Shown piece by piece: positions 6,655 to 13,414 of a stretch of 13,414 nt of DNA. How positions within the stretch are numbered: the stretch's first letter is position 1; every line of letters starts with the position of its first letter. A program made the position numbers and the translations under genes. The notes under the pieces are model-generated. The model had not been told where the DNA came from. It saw nothing but the letters and a program-made list of their open reading frames with translations, and made no database searches. The DNA comes from Treponema sp. GTDB lineage: Bacteria > Spirochaetota > Spirochaetia > Treponematales > Breznakiellaceae. The stretch is taken from contig JAISYA010000071.1 in the NCBI GenBank assembly GCA_031270205.1, forward strand, positions 1 through 13,414, read 5' to 3'.

Positions 6655-7890
6655 ATGAAAAGATTTGCCGGTTTTATACCTGCGCTGGCGGTTCTCGCAC
6701 TTCTGTCCTGTGGGGGGACGGCGTTCTCTCCTGCGGCCGGGAAAACGGCCAACGCGGTATCTGCGGCTACGCTGCGGAAGGGGCCTCCGGCGAGACGGGT
6801 TCTGGAGCGCTGCATGCCGGAGGCCATGACTGACGGGATTGTAAAAGTGGCGGTAGTCCTCAATCAGGCGGAGGGGGATCAAACATGGCGCTTCACCGCT
6901 GCCTGTGTGTCCGAGGGGCGGTCCATGGGTTTTACGGTGGATACTTTTCTCACCGACGGGGAACATGAGCGCTGCCGGGAGCTTATCAAGCGGATTGCCG
7001 GCGCCGATTACGACGGCCTTATCCTTGCCCGCGGCGGCCCCGGTTTTTCATACAGCAGCCTCGCGCCCGTACTCGACAGGGGGATCAAGGTGGTGACTTT
7101 TGACGTTCCCCCCAATAAAAACGGCGATTCTTCCGGCGAGGTTATGCCGGGAATAACCAGTACCGTTCAGGGGGATGAGTCGCTGGCCCGGCTTTCGCTT
7201 GAGGCGATTCTCGCCCGTTTTGACGGATCGTCGTCCGGCCAAAGTCCGGGCCGCCGGCCGGTACGGGTTATCCGCGCATGGTTTGGACCGGGTATTCCTG
7301 AACTGGACCGGCGGCAGCGGGTTTTCGACGAGTTTGTCAGGGAGGGAAAAATTGAGGAAGTGGCGCTGGTCAGCCCGAAGGACTTCGGCTTTGCCCGAAG
7401 CGGCGTCAAAGAGGCGCTGACGGCGGCGCTGGCCCGCCTGCCTGAAGGCACGGTGGACGCGGTCTGGGCTTCCCATGACGAGTTTGCCAAGGGCTGCGCG
7501 GACGCTCTGTACGAGGCGGGCCGGCTGGACATCGAGCTGGTGAGTATCGGCATTTCCAACGACAATCTCAAACTGATGCTGGCCCGTTCCGCCGTGTGGA
7601 TCTGCGCCGCGGCGGAAGATCCCGGCCTTATCGGTACGGTAAACATGCGCCTGCTGGCGGCGAAACTTGCCGGCGAGGAAACGCCGGATACCTATATCTT
7701 CGAGGGGAAGCTCGTGAATACCGCAAGCCTAAGCCCCGCGGTTACCATGGCGAATATCGCGGTTATGCTTCCTGAGTGGGGGCGGGACGGGGGACTATTT
7801 GACCAGTATCCCTGGATGACGGAATTGAAAGCCGCCGAAAGCAAATATCTGCGGCTGCCGCCGGTTACTGTTCCCGCGGAGAGCCCCTGA
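6655..7890 (+). CDS. Periplasmic-binding-protein-like lipoprotein (probable sugar/ligand sensor)
   Basis: 411 residues. The start at 6655 gives a normal lipoprotein signal (Lys-Arg, a hydrophobic core and lipobox LLSC with Cys19). An in-frame ATG 16 codons earlier (6607) would add a second hydrophobic stretch before this signal and lie upstream of the promoter, so it is not preferred. After a Thr/Ala-rich linker, residues from about 63 to 365 look like a Peripla_BP_4 / LacI-type sugar-binding fold: VKVAVVLN as first strand, then DYDGLILARGG, GIKVVTFDVP, VDAVWASHDEF and LVSIGISND. No transporter genes adjoin it. Instead the stop overlaps the start of the cache-domain phosphatase by one base (TGATG). 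It therefore probably presents ligand to that receptor rather than to a transporter; this is inference. Confidence 0.8.
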   Translation: MKRFAGFIPALAVLALLSCGGTAFSPAAGKTANAVSAATLRKGPPARRVLERCMPEAMTDGIVKVAVVLNQAEGDQTWRFTAACVSEGRSMGFTVDTFLTDGEHERCRELIKRIAGADYDGLILARGGPGFSYSSLAPVLDRGIKVVTFDVPPNKNGDSSGEVMPGITSTVQGDESLARLSLEAILARFDGSSSGQSPGRRPVRVIRAWFGPGIPELDRRQRVFDEFVREGKIEEVALVSPKDFGFARSGVKEALTAALARLPEGTVDAVWASHDEFAKGCADALYEAGRLDIELVSIGISNDNLKLMLARSAVWICAAAEDPGLIGTVNMRLLAAKLAGEETPDTYIFEGKLVNTASLSPAVTMANIAVMLPEWGRDGGLFDQYPWMTELKAAESKYLRLPPVTVPAESP

Positions 7891-10514
7891 TGACACTGCG
7901 GAACCGCCTCCTCATACAGACCCTCTCGGCCTCTTTTATCGTTATCCTTTTTCTCAGCCTTCTGTTTTTCCTTACCGTTGCGCGAATCCGAAAAATGGTG
8001 CTTTCCAATTCAGGCAATCTGGGGGACGCCGCCGCGGATATCGGCGCATACGCCCTGGAAGAACAGGTAACCGGCAGTATTTCCCAAATAGCCGCGGACA
8101 TAGCGTTTATTCTGGACGAGAAGCTGCTCAAAATCGAACATCACACCCGAATGACCGCCGACATCGCGGGTTCGATTTATACCAATAAAGAAGTATGGCC
8201 GGACAAGCCGCTGATCCGCGTGCGGCCCGGGGAGACATCGCCTGCCGAACCCTATCTGCACGCCGCGCCGGGAGTTGACCTTTCGGCAATACAAAACGAA
8301 ACGGATTTGGCGGGAAATATCGGGGAAATACTCAGGCAGATCATCGTGGTTGACCGGGGGATAACCACCAGCGCCATAGGCGGCGAAGCGGGCTACATTA
8401 TCGCCATGGACGCCTTTCCCTGGCCCTCGGAGGATTTTGATCCCCGGCTTCATTCATGGTACCACGGAGCAAAGGAAACGGGGGCGCTGTACTGGACGAA
8501 TGTGTACTTCGACCCCCGGGGGCGGGGGCCGGCCTTTTCCTGCGCCATGCCCTTCTACGACCGTTCAGGCGGCGGGCGGATATTCAAAGGCGTGGCCCGC
8601 AGCACGGTGCTGTTTGCCGATCTCTCAGAGATCATCGATTCGGCCAAAGTGGGGAGCGCCGGTTATTTGTTTCTGCTGGACCAATCGGGGATGAAGCTCT
8701 TTTCTTCGGACAGCATCGAAGTGAAAACCGGCGATGACGGAGATATTGAGGGAGAGAACTTTTTCAAAAGCCGGGACCCCAGGCTGCGCAGCCTTGCCTT
8801 TAGCATGACACTCGGCGCAAACGGCATGACCGAGCTTGAAATGGATGGAATGCCGGTGTATGTGGCCTACGCTCCGGTTCACACCCTGGGCTGGAGCCTG
8901 GGCGTTGCCATTCCGGCCCAGGAGATCAGCGTGCCGGCCTGGATCATAGAGGAGCAAATACAGAGTATCACCGGAGAGATCAGGGACAACATGGACAGGT
9001 ACATAGTTTTCCTCGCCGGTTTTATCGCGCTCGTTCTGCTCTTGAGTTTTTTGGCAATCGTCCTGCTTTCGGTAAAATTCACCGACGCCATCACCAATCC
9101 CATACTCGCCCTGAACGAGGGCGTTCAGGAGGCAAGCCGGGGAAACCTCAACCGTGAGGTGCAAATAAGAACAGGTGACGAACTTGAACAGCTTGCCGCC
9201 TCGTTTAACACCATGACAAGCCGCCTGAAGAATCACATCGCCGAAACTGCCAGGGCCACCGCCGAAAAAGAACGAATCGCCGTCGAGCTTGACGTGGCTA
9301 CCCAGATACAAAGCAGTATGCTGCCAAACGAGTTTCCCCCTTTCCCGAACCGGAAAAACGAATTCGATTTGTACGCCGAGGTGCATCCGGCCAAAGGAGT
9401 GGGCGGCGATTTTTACGATTTCTTTTTTATTGACGATAATCATTTCGCGGTAATCATGGCCGATGTTTCCGGCAAGGGAATTCCCGCGGCGCTGTTCATG
9501 GCAATCGCCAGAACCCTGATCAAGAACTACCTGCAAAGCGGGGCGGCGGCGGCGCCTGCCCTGGAAAACACCAACCGGCAGCTCTGCCAAAACAACCGCG
9601 CCAACATGTTTGTTACCGCATGGCTCGGAGTGCTGGAAATTTCCTCGGGCCGCCTGAGCTATATCAACGCCGGCCATAATCCGCCGCTTTTGAAAAAGAG
9701 GGACCAGCCCGCCGCCTTTTTTGTTTCCCCGCCGGACCTGGTTCTCGCCGGCAGCGAGACCACGGTTTACCATTGCCGCGAGACAAGCCTTGAGGACGGC
9801 GACACCCTGTTTCTCTACACCGACGGCATTGCCGAGGCGGAAGATACCGACGGCTATTTTTACGGCAAGGAGCGGCTGCGCCATTTTCTTGATGTGAACA
9901 ACCGTCTTCCGTTACGTGAACTCCTGCCTGCCCTTCGAGACTCAGTCGGACGATTCTCCGCCGGCGCGGAACAATCCGACGACATCACCATGCTGGCCCT
10001 CCGCCTTTCAGGGAAACAGCCCATCCGCTCTCTCACACTGCGGGCGGATGTCGGCGAACTGGAAAAACTTATCGGCTTTATCGGGCGGGAGCTGGACGCG
10101 GAGGCCTGCCCCGCGAAAACCAAAGGCAGTATAGAACTCGCCGCCGAGGAGATTTTTGTCAATATCGCAAGTTACGGGTACACAGGCGGCCTGCGGGATA
10201 TTGCGGAAGCAGGCGCGGGAGCGGCCGAAAGCGGGGAGTCGTCTTCGGGCGGAGAAGTAGTTGTGGAATGCGGAATCCGGCGGCGGCCCGGCGAAACCAC
10301 CATGACACTCAGGTTTATTGACCGGGGGGAGCCTTTCGATCCCCTCAAGTACGCCGAGCCTGACCTTAGCCTGCCGCTGGAACAGCGGAAGGCAGGGGGG
10401 CTGGGCGTATTGATTGTAAAACGCACAATGGATACTATTGAATACAGCTACAAAGAAGGAAAGAACCGCTTGATTATCACCAAATCCTGGCCGCCTGAAA
10501 ATCGTGCGGTATAG
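7890..10514 (+). CDS. Membrane receptor with cache, HAMP, PP2C (SpoIIE/RsbU) phosphatase and RsbW-like kinase domains
   Basis: 874 residues. Order: membrane segment (11-30); periplasmic dCache-like sensor (about 35-365, with DPRLHSWYHGA near 185-194); second membrane segment (371-396); HAMP (397-450); helical linker (450-480); PP2C/SpoIIE phosphatase with metal ligands in GGDFYD (Asp507), ADVSGKG (Asp535), LYTDG (Asp645) and SDDIT (Asp697/698); then a C-terminal GHKL ATPase (about 720-865) with N-box Glu754/Asn758, DRGEPFDP (821-828) and GGLGVLIVKR (846-855). In partner switching, the phosphatase frees a STAS protein and the kinase phosphorylates it; here both are in one chain. A low-complexity Gly/Ala/Ser/Glu insert (about 778-789) interrupts the kinase domain. 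The STAS target is probably the next gene, 26 nt downstream. Confidence 0.9.
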   Translation: MTLRNRLLIQTLSASFIVILFLSLLFFLTVARIRKMVLSNSGNLGDAAADIGAYALEEQVTGSISQIAADIAFILDEKLLKIEHHTRMTADIAGSIYTNKEVWPDKPLIRVRPGETSPAEPYLHAAPGVDLSAIQNETDLAGNIGEILRQIIVVDRGITTSAIGGEAGYIIAMDAFPWPSEDFDPRLHSWYHGAKETGALYWTNVYFDPRGRGPAFSCAMPFYDRSGGGRIFKGVARSTVLFADLSEIIDSAKVGSAGYLFLLDQSGMKLFSSDSIEVKTGDDGDIEGENFFKSRDPRLRSLAFSMTLGANGMTELEMDGMPVYVAYAPVHTLGWSLGVAIPAQEISVPAWIIEEQIQSITGEIRDNMDRYIVFLAGFIALVLLLSFLAIVLLSVKFTDAITNPILALNEGVQEASRGNLNREVQIRTGDELEQLAASFNTMTSRLKNHIAETARATAEKERIAVELDVATQIQSSMLPNEFPPFPNRKNEFDLYAEVHPAKGVGGDFYDFFFIDDNHFAVIMADVSGKGIPAALFMAIARTLIKNYLQSGAAAAPALENTNRQLCQNNRANMFVTAWLGVLEISSGRLSYINAGHNPPLLKKRDQPAAFFVSPPDLVLAGSETTVYHCRETSLEDGDTLFLYTDGIAEAEDTDGYFYGKERLRHFLDVNNRLPLRELLPALRDSVGRFSAGAEQSDDITMLALRLSGKQPIRSLTLRADVGELEKLIGFIGRELDAEACPAKTKGSIELAAEEIFVNIASYGYTGGLRDIAEAGAGAAESGESSSGGEVVVECGIRRRPGETTMTLRFIDRGEPFDPLKYAEPDLSLPLEQRKAGGLGVLIVKRTMDTIEYSYKEGKNRLIITKSWPPENRAV

Positions 10515-10540
10515 CCGGGAGCGGTTTCAAAGGGGGGATC

Positions 10541-11158
10541 ATGACCATAAAATCGGAACGGCTTGGCCGTACATCATTAGCCCTGTTGCTTTCGGGACGC
10601 CTTGACACGGTCACCGCTCCCCAGTTTGAACGGAAAATCAAGCAGGTGGGAAACGACTTTGCCGAGCTTATCATCGATCTTTTAGACTTGACCTACATAT
10701 CCAGTATGGGGCTGCGCCTGCTCCTGCAGACGCAGAAGGCATTGAAACAATCGGGCCGCAGATTGGTCATTAAAAATTTGAATGAATCTATCCGGGAAGT
10801 TTTTGAAATGACCGGATTTATCAAACTCATTGTTCAGGAAGAAAAATTCCTGGTCATTAAAAAAGAAGAAGAAAGCGCCCTCACCCTTTCCCTTGTCGGG
10901 CGGATGGACGATGCCAATGTCCCCGCCCTGCAAGAAGAGCTGGCGGCTTTCAGCGAAAAGCACGAACCGCTCGAATATTCCGTCCTTGTGGTCCTGGATA
11001 TGGGTAAACTCGAATCCATCTCCCCCACGGCCCGCAAGCTGCTAAAAACGGCGCTTGAGAAAACCGCCTGGCCCAAAAGAAAGCTCGTCGTGCAAAACGC
11101 CTCCGAAAACATTCGCCGGGCGTTTGAGGCCGAAAGCATGGAGAATTATCTGGATTGA
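10541..11158 (+). CDS. Double STAS-domain anti-anti-sigma-like protein, second domain degenerate
   Basis: 205 residues made of two homologous halves. Domain 1 (1-100) has SGRLDTVTAP (18-27) and LTYISSMGLRLLL (50-62); by alignment with SpoIIAA/RsbV the phosphorylated Ser is Ser55. Domain 2 (about 112-205) repeats the pattern: VGRMDDANVP and LESISPTARKLL (157-168), where Pro162 stands at the acceptor position and the Gly is lost, so it should not be phosphorylated in the usual way. The protein is soluble and has no membrane segment. AGGGGGGATC precedes the ATG. It lies 26 nt after the phosphatase/kinase and 4 nt before polA. It is the likely substrate of the upstream enzyme, toggling a partner (a sigma factor, anti-sigma protein or another effector) that is not encoded here. 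Confidence 0.9.
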   Translation: MTIKSERLGRTSLALLLSGRLDTVTAPQFERKIKQVGNDFAELIIDLLDLTYISSMGLRLLLQTQKALKQSGRRLVIKNLNESIREVFEMTGFIKLIVQEEKFLVIKKEEESALTLSLVGRMDDANVPALQEELAAFSEKHEPLEYSVLVVLDMGKLESISPTARKLLKTALEKTAWPKRKLVVQNASENIRRAFEAESMENYLD

Positions 11159-11162
11159 ATGT

Positions 11163-13414
11163 ATGCCTGATAAACCTCCCCTTTATTTAATTGACGCTTA
11201 CGGTTTGATTTACCGTTCCTATTTTGCCTTTCTTACCCATCCGCTGAGGAACAGTCTGGGCCGGAATGTTTCGGCCCTGTTCGGGTTTGCGCGGACGCTG
11301 GTGACCCTGCTTGATGAGGGCGCGGCGGCCGGGGACGACACGGGAGCGCGGGACGCGGTTAAAAAACCGCTGCGGCTGGCGGCGGTTTTTGATTCGCGCA
11401 CCCCGACCTTCCGTCACGAAAAATACCCCGAATACAAGGCGACCAGGCAAAAGGCCCCGGAGGACCTGCACAACCAAGTGCCGCTGGTGGAAGAGTTTCT
11501 CGCGGCCCTGGGTATTCCCAGCCTGCGGGCGGACGGGTTTGAGGCCGACGATATTATCGCCGCCCTGTCCGGAAAATGCCGGGCCGAAAAACGGCAGTGC
11601 TATATTCTTTCCTCGGATAAAGACCTGCTGCAACTCGTGGGAGACGGGACTTTTGAGCTGCGGCCGCTCAAGCCGGTAAAGGGCGAAAGCAGGCGGCCGG
11701 GCGGCGCTTCGGGCAGCCTTGCCTGGGAACTGGTCGGCCCCGACGAGGTCAGGGCCGAATGGGGAGTGGGGCCGGAAAAAATGCTGGACCTCCTCTCCCT
11801 TACCGGGGACGCGTCGGACAATGTACCCGGCGTGAAAGGGGTGGGTGAAAAAACCGCGGTTAAACTCATGGTCCGTTACGGTTCCCTGGACGGGATTTAT
11901 GAAAACATTGCCGGCATTGAGGGCGCGGTGGGAAAAAAGCTCTCCGAAGGAAAAGAGAGCGCCTATTTTTCCCGCTCCCTGATCCGGCTTGCGGCCGATA
12001 TGCCCCTGCCGGTGAAACACATCGACGAGCTCTCCGTTGAAAACCTCGACCGGCCGGCGGGCGCGCGGATTCTGTTCCGCGAGGGCATACGTCAAAGCGC
12101 CAAACAGCTTGACCCTGATGTGGGCGTTCCCGGCGCAAGCCCCGCCGCGGACCGGCCGCACGAGCGCGGCGCGGACCATGCTCCCGCCACGAGGCCCGAA
12201 TGGACGTACTCAAGCGCGGACAAATCCCTGCTGGGAGACGGCGTGTACCGGATCATCCTTGATATGGCCGAATTACAATCGCTCCTTGCCGGGGCAAAAA
12301 AACAAAAACTGCTCGCCCTGGATTTCGAGACCGATTCGCTTGACGCGTGGAACGCCCGCCCCATTGGCATTTCACTGGCGCTGAAGCCCAAAGAGGCGTA
12401 CTATGTGCCGGTCGCGCCCCACGGGAGAAAAGCCGCGGACCGTACGGACGGCGCCGAGCCTGGCGCCGGGGAAGCCGGCGGCGAACCGTCGCCTTTCCTT
12501 GATCCCGAAAAAGTCCGCGCCCTGCTCGTCCCGCTTTTCGCCGATCCCGCAATGACCATCGCCGCCCATAACGCCAAGTTCGACTACAAAGTAAGCCGCG
12601 GCTGGGGAGCGGCGCGCTGGCAATGCAAAATATGGGACACCATGGTAGCGGCCTGGCTTGCCGACCCGGAACGAAACAACTATTCCCTTGACTCCCTCGC
12701 TTCGTATACCTTTGACTATTCCCCCACCGCCTACTTTGACATTGTGCCCAAGGGCGGCACGTTTGACATGGTTCCCCTGGAAACGGCCGCCCGCTATTCG
12801 GCGGAGGACGCGGACCTCTGTATGCGGATGATGCGTTACCTTGAGCCGCTGCTTAAAAAAGCCGAAGCCCTGGCGCTGTTTGAAAACCTTGAAATGCCCC
12901 TGCTGCCCATCCTTGCCGAAATGGAAGGGGAGGGAATTAAAATCGAACCAAAGGTACTGATCGGTTACGGCAGGGAACTTTCCGTAGAACTGGACCACAT
13001 TCAGGATGAAACCTGGAGAACCGTGGGCCGCGAGTTTAACCTTTCCTCCACCAAGCAATTGCAGGAAGTGCTGTTTGTCGAGCGGAAACTCACCCCCGGC
13101 AAGAAAACCAAAACCGGCTATTCCACCGACGCCGCGGCCCTGGAAGAACTGGCCCCGCAGGACCCGGTTCCCGCGCTGATCCTCCGGCACCGCACGCTGG
13201 CAAAACTGAAATCAACGTACGTGGACACTCTGGCGGACATGGCCGACCGGGAAGGGCGGCTGCATACCAACTTTGTGCAGACCGGCACCGCCACGGGCCG
13301 CCTTTCCAGCCGCGAGCCAAACCTGCAAAACATCCCCATCAGGGCCGAAGAGGGCCGGCGCATCCGGGAAGCCTTCATCGCCAGGCCGGGCTTTTTGCTT
13401 ATCTCCGCCGACTA
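11163..13414 (+). CDS. polA: DNA polymerase I, 3' end cut by the window edge
   Basis: 750 codons run without a stop to the edge. Domains in order: 5'-3' exonuclease (1 to about 300; LIDAYGLIYR with Asp11, AVFDSRTPTFR with Asp77, FEADDIIA, SSDKDLLQL, and GDASDNVPGVKGVGEKTA as the DNA-binding helix-hairpin region); 3'-5' proofreading exonuclease (about 360-560; LDFETD with Asp387/Glu389, HNAKFD with Asn470/Asp474, YSAED with Tyr545/Asp549), with all key residues kept; and the start of the polymerase domain (TGRLSSREPNLQNIPIR, Arg713). The last complete codon is Asp750, the motif A catalytic Asp. Gly/Ala/Asp-rich inserts near residues 45-60, 320-345 and 420-440 lie in loops. It acts in Okazaki-fragment processing and repair. 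The start ATG is 4 nt after the STAS stop, with only a weak ribosome site (GGA at 11152-11154). Confidence 0.97.
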   Translation, partial: MPDKPPLYLIDAYGLIYRSYFAFLTHPLRNSLGRNVSALFGFARTLVTLLDEGAAAGDDTGARDAVKKPLRLAAVFDSRTPTFRHEKYPEYKATRQKAPEDLHNQVPLVEEFLAALGIPSLRADGFEADDIIAALSGKCRAEKRQCYILSSDKDLLQLVGDGTFELRPLKPVKGESRRPGGASGSLAWELVGPDEVRAEWGVGPEKMLDLLSLTGDASDNVPGVKGVGEKTAVKLMVRYGSLDGIYENIAGIEGAVGKKLSEGKESAYFSRSLIRLAADMPLPVKHIDELSVENLDRPAGARILFREGIRQSAKQLDPDVGVPGASPAADRPHERGADHAPATRPEWTYSSADKSLLGDGVYRIILDMAELQSLLAGAKKQKLLALDFETDSLDAWNARPIGISLALKPKEAYYVPVAPHGRKAADRTDGAEPGAGEAGGEPSPFLDPEKVRALLVPLFADPAMTIAAHNAKFDYKVSRGWGAARWQCKIWDTMVAAWLADPERNNYSLDSLASYTFDYSPTAYFDIVPKGGTFDMVPLETAARYSAEDADLCMRMMRYLEPLLKKAEALALFENLEMPLLPILAEMEGEGIKIEPKVLIGYGRELSVELDHIQDETWRTVGREFNLSSTKQLQEVLFVERKLTPGKKTKTGYSTDAAALEELAPQDPVPALILRHRTLAKLKSTYVDTLADMADREGRLHTNFVQTGTATGRLSSREPNLQNIPIRAEEGRRIREAFIARPGFLLISAD

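Noticed and set aside
8625..9884. A 419-codon minus-strand reading frame inside the PP2C receptor gene
   Set aside because: It lies opposite a clear multi-domain gene, shows no family motifs, and is explained by GC-rich codon bias.
11600..12180. Possible frameshifts in polA, because no bounded reading frame covers it
   Set aside because: Codon-by-codon reading in the frame starting at 11163 stays open to the window end with motifs in the right order.
11187..13190. Long minus-strand reading frames (330 and 272 codons) opposite polA
   Set aside because: The plus strand encodes polA with all domain motifs; the antisense frames are Arg/Pro/Gly-rich with no recognisable domain.

Overview
This window looks like chromosome of a fairly GC-rich spirochaete, most likely a Treponema-type organism such as a termite-gut treponeme. 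That reading rests on three things: the signal peptide and acidic/Gly start of the sugar-binding protein at the left edge, the sugar ABC operon combined with a partner-switching sensor, and the overall gene style. It is an inference without any database search. No rRNA, tRNA, CRISPR array or insertion sequence was seen.

Left part (1-4918, all minus strand): a tightly packed five-gene operon. In transcription order it encodes a Gfo/Idh/MocA-type dehydrogenase, a TIM-barrel sugar isomerase/epimerase, and a ribose-type ABC importer made of a two-domain ATPase, a permease and a periplasmic binding protein cut by the window edge. Genes 2-3 and 3-4 overlap by one base (TGATG). The set reads as uptake of a sugar or cyclitol, followed by oxidation and metal-dependent isomerisation. 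The substrate cannot be read from the sequence.

Middle (4919-5343): a 425-bp divergent control region. For the sugar operon it holds a good minus-strand promoter, a LacI-like site over the -35, and two related 26-bp palindromes 164 bp apart. Facing the other way are three and a half copies of a 22-bp palindromic tandem repeat, laid over the probable promoter of the next gene. That gene (5344-6603) is a stand-alone AAA-type ATPase with a DUF4143/nuclease-like C-terminus, possibly an accessory gene.

Right part (6655-13414, all plus strand): a near-consensus promoter starts a compact run of four genes: a periplasmic-binding-protein-like lipoprotein, a large membrane receptor carrying both a PP2C (SpoIIE/RsbU) phosphatase and an RsbW-like kinase domain, a two-domain STAS protein whose second domain has lost the phospho-acceptor, and polA, which runs off the window at the catalytic Asp of polymerase motif A. 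The first three genes look like a complete ligand-sensing partner-switch module. Its STAS gene ends 4 nt before polA with no visible terminator, so polA may share transcripts with this signalling module.
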